From Gracilimonas sp040904925 (lineage in GTDB: Bacteria > Bacteroidota > Rhodothermia > Balneolales > Balneolaceae), in contig JBBDSP010000006.1 of NCBI GenBank assembly GCA_040904925.1, positions 186,001 to 250,000 on the forward strand: a stretch of 64,000 nt of DNA, written 5' to 3'. Below the pieces are notes generated by a model. The model was not told the DNA's origin. It did not search any database and was given only the letters and a program-made list of their open reading frames with translations. This document shows positions 54,195 to 63,301 of this stretch, piece after piece (within the stretch, counting starts at the first letter, position 1; the number at the start of each line of letters is the position of its first letter). The translations under genes and the position numbers were made by a program.

Positions 54195-55012
54195 TAGCTC
54201 TGGCTTACTTCTTCACTTTCAGCTACATCAGCAAGTTTTTGCTGAGCCTCATCATGAAGTGATTCTACTTCACTTCTATATTCACTTTCAGGAAATAACT
54301 GAAGGAATTTATCATAAGACTCGATAGCACTTGTGTAACGCTCTGCCTGACGTGCAGTTATACTGTTATCGGCATAAGTAATATAAGTCTGAATCTGATC
54401 TACTAAGGCTCGCTCAGCCCATTCACTTTCAGGATATTGATCAATAGTCTCATCGAAATAGATATTTGCTGCCCTGTACCGATCTGTTTTTGCGTAAAAG
54501 CGAGCGGCTTCATAGGATTTTCTGGCCAGCTTATTTCTAAGCTCATCGATCTTATCTGCAGCTTCCGTTACCAGCTCAGAATCAGGAAAGCGGTTGTTGA
54601 ATAGTCTAAAGCGCTCAATAGCATTTCTTGTGGGCGTCTGATCCAATTTGTAACGTGGGCTTTGGTGATAATAGCTCATAGCCGCTTTAAATTCAGCGTC
54701 TTGGCGACGCACATCCTGAGGGTATAAGCTCACAAAGCGGTCATACTCTGATGCCGCGAGCAGATAACGGCGGCCGTTATAATAGCTTTCAGCTAAATAA
54801 AACTGAGCTTCCTGTCCATAGTCTGTACCACGTCCTAATCGGGTTACGGTTTCGAATGCATCAGCAGCCTCATTAAAGTCTTCCTCTTCATAAAAAGCCA
54901 TTGCTTTCTGGTAGGCTACATCAATGGTATCCCCACGCTTGATAAGTTTATCGTTTTGGCAGGCAGTAAAAACGAAAAGAAAACCAACTAAAACTAAAAG
55001 TATGTTTCGCAT
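54194..55012 (-). CDS. bamD: Outer membrane assembly lipoprotein BamD
   Basis: 272 residues from ATG 55012; a longer frame from 55072 would run into the previous gene and hide the signal peptide. Lipobox FTAC at about 16-19. Five TPR-like units follow with the BamD blocks AYQKAMAFYEEEDFNEAADA, PQDVRRQDAEFKAAMSYYHQ and YPESEWAERALVDQI. It helps insert barrel proteins together with BamA. It is 20 bp downstream of the polyprenyl synthase gene. Confidence 0.93.
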   Translation of the reverse strand: MRNILLVLVGFLFVFTACQNDKLIKRGDTIDVAYQKAMAFYEEEDFNEAADAFETVTRLGRGTDYGQEAQFYLAESYYNGRRYLLAASEYDRFVSLYPQDVRRQDAEFKAAMSYYHQSPRYKLDQTPTRNAIERFRLFNNRFPDSELVTEAADKIDELRNKLARKSYEAARFYAKTDRYRAANIYFDETIDQYPESEWAERALVDQIQTYITYADNSITARQAERYTSAIESYDKFLQLFPESEYRSEVESLHDEAQQKLADVAESEEVSQS

Positions 55013-55031
55013 TGAATAAATATGTTCTGAT

Positions 55032-56027
55032 TTAATGGTCACGATTTTGTAAGAAGATAAGAAGATTTTCAAGCTCTTGTTGATATTCTGAGGTTGTAAA
55101 TTTATTTAGCAGATCAAAGGCTTTTTTATAGTGTTCTTGAATTTCATCTGCCACATCATTTAGCACTTCCAGTTCTTTCATCAGTAATAATACCCGATCC
55201 ACATCTTCCGGATTTGGGCTGGTATCATCCAGTGTATTCTGTATAAAAGCCGATTGATTGCTATTTGCCCGTTCTAACGCAAGTATGGTAAGATATGTTT
55301 TCTTTCCTTCGAAAATATCTCCACCCGGGCGTTTACCAAATTTTTTTGGATCGGCAGTTGCGTCCAAAAGGTCATCCTGAATCTGGAATGCAATTCCCAT
55401 TTCGTATCCAAGTTCAGAAAGTTCTTTTCTTTGTTCGGATGTTGTGTGCGCGGAGATTGCCCCCATTTCCAAAGCTCCGCTTAATAAGGCTGCGGTTTTA
55501 CCTGCTATCATTTGGACATATTCTACATGCTTAACGTCTTTACGATCAACAAATTCCATATCCAATGCTTGTCCTTCACAAACTGTAATAATGGCTTTGG
55601 AAAAAGTATCATGAATGGCCACATATTCTTCTTTAGTGAAGTTATCTGAATGACCATAGTAGTTTAAACGACGATATGCATCCGCAAACATTACATCCCC
55701 GGAAAGTATAGCTGTATTCTCATCCCATTTGTTAAAAACACTTGGCTCACCCCTTCGGGTCTCTGCACTATCCATTATATCGTCGTGTACCAAGGTGAAA
55801 TTATGTAGTATTTCAACAGCCAAGGCAGCGGGTAAGGCCTCCTCCGGCTCACCGCCACATAAGCCATTGGCAAGCAAAGTTAGCATCGGGCGAATACGCT
55901 TGCCACCTACAGAAAGTGCGTAGCGATAAGGCTCGTATAAAGTTAAGGGCTCAACCGGCAATTCAAGTTCTTGTAAACCGGTTTCGATATTGGTTAGTAA
56001 CTTTTTCTGAAGGTCTTTAGTACTCAA
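55032..56027 (-). CDS. Polyprenyl (farnesyl/geranylgeranyl) diphosphate synthase
   Basis: 331 residues, E-type isoprenyl synthase. First Asp-rich motif LVHDDIMD followed by SAETRRGEPS, and second IQDDLLDATAD. The F-T pair at -5/-4 from the first motif favours a short C15-C20 product, but chain length is not certain. GKKTYLTILAL is another family block. It lies 49 nt after fni, so the IPP isomerase and prenyl synthase are linked. Confidence 0.93.
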   Translation of the reverse strand: MSTKDLQKKLLTNIETGLQELELPVEPLTLYEPYRYALSVGGKRIRPMLTLLANGLCGGEPEEALPAALAVEILHNFTLVHDDIMDSAETRRGEPSVFNKWDENTAILSGDVMFADAYRRLNYYGHSDNFTKEEYVAIHDTFSKAIITVCEGQALDMEFVDRKDVKHVEYVQMIAGKTAALLSGALEMGAISAHTTSEQRKELSELGYEMGIAFQIQDDLLDATADPKKFGKRPGGDIFEGKKTYLTILALERANSNQSAFIQNTLDDTSPNPEDVDRVLLLMKELEVLNDVADEIQEHYKKAFDLLNKFTTSEYQQELENLLIFLQNRDH

Positions 56028-56076
56028 TATTCTCTTTGTAGATGAAGGCTTTAATATAATGAAATTTAATATTGTA

Positions 56077-57120
56077 TCAGTTTATTTCTCGAATGTGTGA
56101 GTGATTCAGATCTGTGATCCCTTGGCAGCCCAATAAGCACAAAATCGTTTTGAGGTTATGTTCCCATTCATTAAACACTGATTCGAGTCCATCGGCACCA
56201 TCTTCAATTACAGCTTTTATAATAGGTTGAGCTGTAGCCGTAAAATGTGCTCCTAAACATAATGATTTAGCAATGTCAAAAGCAGACCGAATGCCACCGG
56301 AAGCTATGATCTCAAAAGTTCGTTCCCATTCCAGTTTACTGATCTGGGTCAGACATTCAGCAGTGGGGATCCCCCAATCATCAAACTGATGCTTTGAGGA
56401 TGCATTGGAACTTCTGAAATTCTCAACTTTAGCCCAGCTGGTTCCCCCGGCTCCGGCCACATCTATAACTTCAACCCCAACATTTAATAATCTTCGGGCT
56501 GTATGTTCTGAAATTCCTGCACCGGTTTCTTTTACGATCACCGGCAAACCTGTGTCATTTACCAATTGCTCGATCCCCTTTAAAATCCCCTTAAAATCCG
56601 TGTCTCCCTCCGGCTGCATCAATTCTTGCAATGGATTCAAATGTACGATCACAGCATCTGCATGTATCGAATCAATTAATAAGTTCATCTTTTTATTACC
56701 AAGCCCCCCAATAAGTTGGGATCCTCCAATATTAGAACATATAAATGCATTGGGTGCTTTATCTCGTACCACTGAAAATGTTTCAGTAAGACTTTGGTCT
56801 TCCAGCATGGCTCGCTGGCTGCCAACTCCAAAAGGCAAATCCTTCGCTTCGCAAAATTCCGCAATAATTGCATTTACCGGTCCGGCTTCAGCATACCCAC
56901 CGGTCATTGATGAGATAAACAATGGGAAGCAAAAAGTTCTACCTAATAAATTAGCTTCTGTTGAAACGTCCTGGAAGTTAACTTCAGGTAGAGCGTTATG
57001 ATTAAACCTGTACTTCTCGAACCCGGTACGTTGTTTGTATTGAGTTCCATCGGTTACAGTGAGTTCTACATGGTCTTTTTTCCGATCTCTGATGTCTGTC
57101 ATATGAGGAAATTGCGACAT
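56077..57120 (-). CDS. fni: Type 2 isopentenyl-diphosphate delta-isomerase
   Basis: FMN- and NAD(P)H-dependent IPP/DMAPP isomerase, TIM barrel. 347 residues. Visible: RKKDHVELTV, SSMTGGYAEAGPVNA, GVGSQRAMLED, VIVHLNPLQELMQPEGD, VIVKETGAGIS, DVAGAGGTSWAKVE and IASGGIRSAFDIAK. It is divergent from tdk. Confidence 0.95.
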   Translation of the reverse strand: MSQFPHMTDIRDRKKDHVELTVTDGTQYKQRTGFEKYRFNHNALPEVNFQDVSTEANLLGRTFCFPLFISSMTGGYAEAGPVNAIIAEFCEAKDLPFGVGSQRAMLEDQSLTETFSVVRDKAPNAFICSNIGGSQLIGGLGNKKMNLLIDSIHADAVIVHLNPLQELMQPEGDTDFKGILKGIEQLVNDTGLPVIVKETGAGISEHTARRLLNVGVEVIDVAGAGGTSWAKVENFRSSNASSKHQFDDWGIPTAECLTQISKLEWERTFEIIASGGIRSAFDIAKSLCLGAHFTATAQPIIKAVIEDGADGLESVFNEWEHNLKTILCLLGCQGITDLNHSHIREIN

Positions 57121-57282
57121 AATGTTGAGAACACAAAATAAGAATTCACTTGGTTGCTATAAAATCCAATGAGGATTAATTCATTCCAATGATTATCATT
57201 TTATACTTTCCTTTTCTCCTTATGCTCTGATATATTCCAACTCAAAATTTTAAGGTTCCAAACCAGTAAGCATATATAGTAA

Positions 57283-57948
57283 ATGATCAACGAACCTTCT
57301 TTAGCACCACGTGAATTTGGATGGATTGAAGTTGTTTGTGGGGGTATGTTCAGCGGGAAAACCGAAGAGCTTATTCGCAGAGCCAAGCGCGCTCATATAG
57401 CAGGACAAGAAGTTGTAGTAGTAAAACCTGCCCTTGACAAACGATACAGTGAAACTGAAGTGGTCTCTCATAATGAAAATGCCCTGCCAAGTATATTAGT
57501 TGACACTGCTGATCAGATCGTTCTTCTCACTGCAAATGCCAAAGTTGTTTGTATTGATGAAGCTCAGTTCTTTGATGAACGCGTGGTTGATGTAGCTAAT
57601 TCTCTTGCCAATGATGGAAAACGGGTGATTGTAGCTGGCCTGGATATGGATTTTGAAGGAAGACCATTCGGCCCTATGCCCTATCTGCTCGCCATTTCAG
57701 AATTTGTAACTAAATTACATGCTATTTGTGCAGAAAGCGGTACTATGGCCCATTATTCGCAGCGAGTAGTTGAAAAAGAAGGCCAGGTTTTAGTTGGCGA
57801 ATATGATGCATATGAACCACGTGCACGGCACTGTTTTCGCCCCCCGGTAGACCGAAGACGAGGAAGACCCATAAGACCTTTTTTAAATCCTGAGATCAAG
57901 GAATCAAAAGAACAAACAGAAAAAGAAATAAACTCAGAGCATACCTAA
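57283..57948 (+). CDS. tdk: Thymidine kinase, type II
   Basis: Phosphorylates thymidine (and deoxyuridine) in salvage. 221 residues. Walker A GGMFSGKT at 20-27, DEAQFF catalytic Glu region, and lasso loop YSQRVVEKEGQVLVGEYDAYEPRAR. The four-Cys zinc site of most type II kinases is altered: CAES replaces CxxC, and ARHC replaces CRxC. A 25-residue hydrophilic tail ends the protein. nupC starts on the last base of the stop (TAATG). Confidence 0.93.
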   Translation: MINEPSLAPREFGWIEVVCGGMFSGKTEELIRRAKRAHIAGQEVVVVKPALDKRYSETEVVSHNENALPSILVDTADQIVLLTANAKVVCIDEAQFFDERVVDVANSLANDGKRVIVAGLDMDFEGRPFGPMPYLLAISEFVTKLHAICAESGTMAHYSQRVVEKEGQVLVGEYDAYEPRARHCFRPPVDRRRGRPIRPFLNPEIKESKEQTEKEINSEHT

Positions 57949-59276
57949 TGGATATTATACGCGGTTTAATCGGGATGGTCGCCATCCTTGGTCTTGCATA
58001 TATTTTTAGCAATAACAGAAAAAATATAAATTGGAAATTAGTAGGAATTGGGATAGGCTTTCAATTCATCCTGGCTATTTTCATTCTAAAAGCTGATTTC
58101 CTTGCGGGGGTTTGGGGACCGTTAGGATGGCCCGTACTCCTATTTCAGGAAGTAGCCAGTTTCTTTGTTGTAGTACTTAATTATACCACAGAGGGCGCTT
58201 CTTTTATTTTTGGGAGGTTAGGGCAAGGCCCAGAGCACCCTGAAAGCCTTGGTGTATTTTTCGCCTTTCAGGTGTTACCAACTATTGTTTTCTTCGCCTC
58301 TCTGACTGCGATCTTATATCACTATGGGATCTTACAATTTGTGGTGAAAGTAGTTTCAAAAGGAATGCAGAAGCTTTTGGGAACCTCCGGGGCCGAAACC
58401 TTATCGGTGGTATCAAATATCTTTGTTGGGCAAACAGAAGCTCCCCTGGTTATCAAACCCTTCATTGAAAAAATGACCAAGTCTGAATTGATGGTCGTGA
58501 TGACGGGGGGAATGGCTACCATAGCCGGAGGTGTAATGGCGGCTTATGTGGCTATGCTGGGAACTCCATTTGCCGAGGCCAACGGACTTGAGATTGCAGT
58601 AGCCCAACAACTTTTTGCAGAGCGACTTCTGGGTGCCAGCCTAATGGCTGCTCCCGCCGCACTTGTTATCGCTAAGATATTGTATCCGGAAGACGGAGAA
58701 CCTGTCACCAAAGGTGATGTTTCGATGCATGTGGAACAAACCGATGCAAATGGTATTGATGCCGCTGCAACCGGTGCAGGGGTAGGCCTTAAGCTTGCTT
58801 TAAATGTTGGAGCTATGTTATTGGCGTTCATAGCATTATTAGCAATGTTCAATGGTATATTAGGCTGGGGAAGTGACTTAACAGGAATCACTTCTCTGCT
58901 TGGAGAAAGCCTCACCATAGAAATGATATTGGGTTGGATTTTTGCCCCTATCGCCTGGCTGATCGGGGTCCCATGGGTTGATGCCGTAAATATGGGCTCA
59001 TTGTTAGGCACTAAAATTGTTCTGAATGAGTTTGTAGCCTATCTGAAGCTTGCCGAAGAAGTTGGAGCGGCAAACTTAACTCCTAAGACAATAGCTATGG
59101 CAACCTTTGCTTTGTGTGGCTTTGCTAACTTTTCATCTATTGCTATACAGATAGGTGGAATAGGTGGTATTGCACCAAGCAGGAAATCAGAATTGGCCAA
59201 GTTTGGTATCAAAGCTGTTTTTGCCGGTACCCTTGCAAACCTTATGACCGCAACTTTTGCCGGAATGTTATTTTAA
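57948..59276 (+). CDS. nupC: Concentrative nucleoside transporter (NupC/CNT family)
   Basis: 442 residues with about 8-10 membrane helices. Na+ or H+-coupled nucleoside importer. FVGQTEAPLVIKPFIEKMT and GTKIVLNEFVAY are substrate-site blocks; ALCGFANFSSIAIQIGGIGG closes the core. Translational coupling with tdk suggests import followed by phosphorylation. Confidence 0.95.
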   Translation: MDIIRGLIGMVAILGLAYIFSNNRKNINWKLVGIGIGFQFILAIFILKADFLAGVWGPLGWPVLLFQEVASFFVVVLNYTTEGASFIFGRLGQGPEHPESLGVFFAFQVLPTIVFFASLTAILYHYGILQFVVKVVSKGMQKLLGTSGAETLSVVSNIFVGQTEAPLVIKPFIEKMTKSELMVVMTGGMATIAGGVMAAYVAMLGTPFAEANGLEIAVAQQLFAERLLGASLMAAPAALVIAKILYPEDGEPVTKGDVSMHVEQTDANGIDAAATGAGVGLKLALNVGAMLLAFIALLAMFNGILGWGSDLTGITSLLGESLTIEMILGWIFAPIAWLIGVPWVDAVNMGSLLGTKIVLNEFVAYLKLAEEVGAANLTPKTIAMATFALCGFANFSSIAIQIGGIGGIAPSRKSELAKFGIKAVFAGTLANLMTATFAGMLF

Positions 59277-59313
59277 AGATCAATTATTCATCATAAGAAA
59301 CTCCTTAAGGGCC

Positions 59314-61023
59314 ATGTTTAAATTGAAGACCGTTTTAGGCTGCCTGGTCGTTGTATCATGCTTCCCATTTTATGGGTTAGCCCAGAACGAAACCGAATCC
59401 GTTGTGGTAGGTATTGTTGGAGACGAGCAAATTACCTACGACGAACTTATACAAAATTTCACAGTCGGCAGTACTTCCACTCCATCTTATGAAGATATAG
59501 AGGATTTTCTGCCGATTTATTTAGACTATAAAGCCAAGATCTTAGCAGGAAAAGATATGGGGTTTTATACTGATTCTGAATTGGTAGCTGAACATCAGAA
59601 ATATGTAAAACAGGCAGCATACTCCTATTGGCTTGAGAAAGAGATAAAGGCCTTGGCTTTCAAAGAGTTCAAAAAAAGATCAGGGTTTGAACTTAAGTCC
59701 TTCCACATTTTGATAACTGTAGATGATAATGCATCTGAGAGTGAAATTAATACTGTCAAAATGAAGCTTAAAGAGGCAAGAGAAGAATTGGAAAATGGCA
59801 TCCCTCCCCAGGAAGTAGACCAAAAATATTCCACATTCCGAGGAGGCAGAAGTATGGGTGGTGATTTGCCCTGGATATCAGCCGGACGAACAGTAAAGGA
59901 CTTTGAAGATGAATTATATGCTCTTGAACCCGGTGAAATATCAGAACCATTTCGAACTCAATTCGGGTACCATATAGTGTGGTTACAGGAAAAAAGAGAA
60001 AGGATTCCATCCCGTTCAGTGCAACATATATATGTAAGTAGAAGGAACGACTCTACAAAAATTGATAAAATAAATGAAGCATATCAGGCTTTAGAAGAAG
60101 GAAAAGGTTGGAGAGAAACAGTTTCTTCCTATACTGAAGATGAAGCTTCTGTTCAAAATGCAGGAAACATTGGATGGATAGATTATCAGGCCAATTTTCC
60201 TTTAGAATTTATTGATCTGGTTATGAACCTTAGCAATGATAAATCATATTCTGAGCCTGTAACAACCAATTACGGTTACCACATCTTCAGAATAGATTCT
60301 GTTGAAAATTATTCTACTGAGGAGGAAAAGAATGAAGCATTGAAAGCACAGCTTGCGGATACGCCCTATTATACAGAAAGTAACAGCTTTGTTCTGAATT
60401 ATCTGGAAAAGAAATTTGAACGGTCTGTTTCCGAAGACGAACTTATAGAGATCACCACAGCAACCTTTCCGGAATTTGAAGAGCAATCGGAAAGTTATTT
60501 GCATGGATTAGTGGTGTTTAAATTAAATGAGGAAAAGGTCTGGAATCCAGCTACTGTAGATACTACGCGCCTCAGAAATAACTATGTAACTAATTCGGAA
60601 AATTATCGGTATCCCGAACGGCCCTTTTACTATTTACTAACCGCACGGCAAGACTCTACCCTTAATAAGGCTATTGATTTTATAAAAAATGGAGGTTCTC
60701 CTGACAGCTTACAGTCAGCCATTGAAAATATTATTGTGTATTCAGATTCATCTTCGTTTAATTTTGAAGAACCATATTATTTACTGCAGAATATGGAAAC
60801 CCGCTCATTTTCTAATAAATTTGACTATAAGAACAGACGAGGCGTATTTTGGTTGGAAGATCGTTTAACTGCACGAAAAATGACTTTTAAAGAAGCTTTC
60901 AATAGGTTGTTTACTGAGTTTCAGCCACAGAGAGAACAAGAATGGATTCAAAGTTTGAGAGAAGAATATAATGTTACTCCTATTTATGAAAACCTGCAAA
61001 AAGCATTCCAGAAAGACCTTTAA
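59314..61023 (+). CDS. Periplasmic peptidyl-prolyl isomerase with two rotamase domains
   Basis: 569 residues from ATG 59314 (MFKLKTVLGCLVVVS...), which gives a clear signal peptide ending YGLAQ; an upstream ATG would overlap nupC. An N-terminal chaperone region and two parvulin domains follow: first LKSFHILITVDDNASE with MGGDLPWISAGRTV and FGYHIVWLQE, second VQHIYVSRRND with AGNIGWIDYQ and YGYHIFRIDS. A long C-terminal extension has no motif. First of three PPIase genes in a row. Confidence 0.88.
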   Translation: MFKLKTVLGCLVVVSCFPFYGLAQNETESVVVGIVGDEQITYDELIQNFTVGSTSTPSYEDIEDFLPIYLDYKAKILAGKDMGFYTDSELVAEHQKYVKQAAYSYWLEKEIKALAFKEFKKRSGFELKSFHILITVDDNASESEINTVKMKLKEAREELENGIPPQEVDQKYSTFRGGRSMGGDLPWISAGRTVKDFEDELYALEPGEISEPFRTQFGYHIVWLQEKRERIPSRSVQHIYVSRRNDSTKIDKINEAYQALEEGKGWRETVSSYTEDEASVQNAGNIGWIDYQANFPLEFIDLVMNLSNDKSYSEPVTTNYGYHIFRIDSVENYSTEEEKNEALKAQLADTPYYTESNSFVLNYLEKKFERSVSEDELIEITTATFPEFEEQSESYLHGLVVFKLNEEKVWNPATVDTTRLRNNYVTNSENYRYPERPFYYLLTARQDSTLNKAIDFIKNGGSPDSLQSAIENIIVYSDSSSFNFEEPYYLLQNMETRSFSNKFDYKNRRGVFWLEDRLTARKMTFKEAFNRLFTEFQPQREQEWIQSLREEYNVTPIYENLQKAFQKDL

Positions 61024-61032
61024 TTTAAATTC

Positions 61033-61941
61033 ATGAAACTTAAGTTTCTTTTATTAATTGCCATCCCTTTGCTAATTATTTCATGCCAAAAAGATATTGG
61101 CAACTCTGAAATTGTATTGGCTGAGGTGGGCAATCAAGTTCTTACCAAAGAACATGCCCGGTCCGAAATTCCACCACATATCTTTGAGGACGACAGCGCA
61201 ACCGCATATCTAAATTTCAGAGATGAATGGGTTCAGCGGCAAATAATATTACAGGAAGCTGACCGACTTAATTTTTCCAATAGGCAGGATGTTCAAAAAA
61301 GACTTCAAAGGCTTGAGGAAGAATATATACTTCAGTCGGTACAAGATTATATCATAAGTGAATTTGAAGAAGGCACGGAAGTGTCAGATCAGGAAGCACG
61401 AAATTACTATCAACAGAATAAAGATAAATTTACACTGGAAGAACGCTATGTTAGATATCGTCATGTAATTGCGGAAAGTAATGCTGACGCAGAGCGCGCC
61501 AAACGAGAATTGATGCAGGCCGTAGAATGGGAAACTGTTGCGGAACGGTATTCAAAATACTCTGATCTTAAAATAAGGGAGTCGGACCGGTTCTGGCCTA
61601 TATCTATTGCTGGCGGTGATATTTCGATGTTAAATCGGTATTTAAGAATCATCGGCCCCTCAGAAATCTCCCCAACTTATCGTTCGGGCAATGAATTTCA
61701 CTTTGTTCAGTTAACAGAAGAGCGACCTGCAGGTGACCATCCTGACCTGGATTGGCTTATTGATCAGATCAAGGAGTGGCTTATACTTGAAAAACGTAAA
61801 AGAGCATTCAACACATACGTAAAGAATCTTTATCTTCAGGCGCAAGCCAACAACGAAATCAAAATTTTCAACGTTACAAACGAAACGAATTCGGTATCAC
61901 CAGACACCGTTTCACTGAACCAAATTACTAATGAAGAATAA
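61033..61941 (+). CDS. PPIase-like (SurA/PpiC) lipoprotein
   Basis: 302 residues, lipoprotein signal with Cys at about 18 (LLIISCQKD). A SurA-type N-terminal chaperone domain (YLNFRDEWVQRQIILQEADR) leads into one parvulin-like domain (RYVRYRHVIAESNADAER) in which the typical GGDLG and FGYH motifs are diverged, so it is likely a chaperone rather than an active isomerase. It overlaps the next gene by 11 nt. Confidence 0.8.
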   Translation: MKLKFLLLIAIPLLIISCQKDIGNSEIVLAEVGNQVLTKEHARSEIPPHIFEDDSATAYLNFRDEWVQRQIILQEADRLNFSNRQDVQKRLQRLEEEYILQSVQDYIISEFEEGTEVSDQEARNYYQQNKDKFTLEERYVRYRHVIAESNADAERAKRELMQAVEWETVAERYSKYSDLKIRESDRFWPISIAGGDISMLNRYLRIIGPSEISPTYRSGNEFHFVQLTEERPAGDHPDLDWLIDQIKEWLILEKRKRAFNTYVKNLYLQAQANNEIKIFNVTNETNSVSPDTVSLNQITNEE

Positions 61942-63301
61942 CTTAATATTTGTACCCCTCTTCTTTCTTTCGGCATTATTTAGCACCGTTCTATATGCCC
62001 AGGAAGCTCCCCAACTCGCCGATCGAATTGTAGCACATGTAAACGATAATATAGTCTTGAAATCTGACATTGATCAAAGCGTGGCAGATTATTTGAGACA
62101 AGCTGAAGTCTCAGGAGAAAATGTTGAATTTAGCCGCGAACTATGGTTTCAGTTTCTAGAATCAGCCATAAATAATTATGTAATGCTGGAAAAAGCTGAG
62201 ATCGATTCTATAACAGTCTCTGATGATGAAGTGAATATGCAAATGGATCAGCGTATTCGACAGCTCACTCAGCAGGCCGGTAGTGAAAGAGCTTTGGAAC
62301 AGGCTTTCGGAAAATCCATTATTCAATTAAGAGCAGATTTTCGTGAGAACTTCAGAGAGCAAATGACAGCAAATCGTGTTCAACAACAAAAACAACAATC
62401 TATTTCTATCACAAGGCCTGAAGTAGAGCAATTTTTTAATAATATTCCAGCGGACTCACTGCCAACTATTCCAGAGCAGGTCTCTCTCTCTCAGATTGTA
62501 AAAATTCCCCCAGCTAAAGGAAATGCCAAACAGAGTGCTCGGGATTTTGCAGAACAACTTCGTGATTCAATTGTAGTGCATGGTAAATCAATTGAAGAGC
62601 TTGCCCGAAGACACAGTGGAGATCGCGGGTCTGCACAAAACGGTGGACTTCTCCCCTTAATGTCACTTGATGAGTTGGTTCCTGAATATTCTGCAGCTGC
62701 TGCTGCTCTTCAACCAGGAGGCATATCAAAAGTAGTAGAAACCCAATTTGGTTTTCATATCATTCAATTAGAACGCCGTGTTGGTGATCGTATTGAAACC
62801 AAGCATATCCTTATCTCTGTAGATTCAAATGAATTAGATGATGATTATGCCATCAACAGACTTAACACTATTCGGGACAGCATTATGACCAACCCTGATG
62901 TTAAGTTCGAGGATGTGGCACGAAAACAAAGTGAAGACCCTAACACGGCTAATTATGGAGGAAAAGTAATTGACCCCCAAACCGGCGAAAGGCTTATAGC
63001 GCTTAATCGGCTGGATCCGGCTATGTATCGAATTGTGCTTCTTATGGATGAAGAAGGCTATATATCCGAACCAAAATCATTTACCTTGGAAAGACAGGGA
63101 AAAAAGGCTTACCGAATTGTAAGGCTCGATAGACAAGTCCCTGAACACGTTGCTAATCTGGAGCAAGATTACGAACGGATTAAACGAATTGCCCTGCAAC
63201 AGAAGCAGCAGCGAATCATGCAAGAATGGTTTCAGGAATTAAGGGATGATATTTTTATAGAGTATAAGATCGATGTACCCTGGAAGGAGACCACTCTATG
63301 A
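61931..63301 (+). CDS. SurA-like periplasmic chaperone/PPIase
   Basis: 456 residues, signal peptide about 1-23 (LFSTVLYAQ). SurA N domain (ADRIVAHVNDNIVLKSDIDQ) then two parvulin domains: VSLSQIVKIPP with GGLLPLMSLDELVPEY and FGFHIIQLER; and ETKHILISVDSN with a second, weaker unit. This is the best SurA candidate of the three, escorting outer-membrane proteins to BAM. It overlaps the MoxR gene (ATGA). Confidence 0.9.
   Translation: MKNNLIFVPLFFLSALFSTVLYAQEAPQLADRIVAHVNDNIVLKSDIDQSVADYLRQAEVSGENVEFSRELWFQFLESAINNYVMLEKAEIDSITVSDDEVNMQMDQRIRQLTQQAGSERALEQAFGKSIIQLRADFRENFREQMTANRVQQQKQQSISITRPEVEQFFNNIPADSLPTIPEQVSLSQIVKIPPAKGNAKQSARDFAEQLRDSIVVHGKSIEELARRHSGDRGSAQNGGLLPLMSLDELVPEYSAAAAALQPGGISKVVETQFGFHIIQLERRVGDRIETKHILISVDSNELDDDYAINRLNTIRDSIMTNPDVKFEDVARKQSEDPNTANYGGKVIDPQTGERLIALNRLDPAMYRIVLLMDEEGYISEPKSFTLERQGKKAYRIVRLDRQVPEHVANLEQDYERIKRIALQQKQQRIMQEWFQELRDDIFIEYKIDVPWKETTL

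Noticed and set aside
55013..55072. 20-residue extension of BamD
   Set aside because: It would overlap the prenyl synthase gene and hide the lipoprotein signal peptide that starts at 55012.
59257..59313. 19-residue extension of the first PPIase
   Set aside because: It overlaps the nupC end and precedes a complete signal peptide beginning at 59314.
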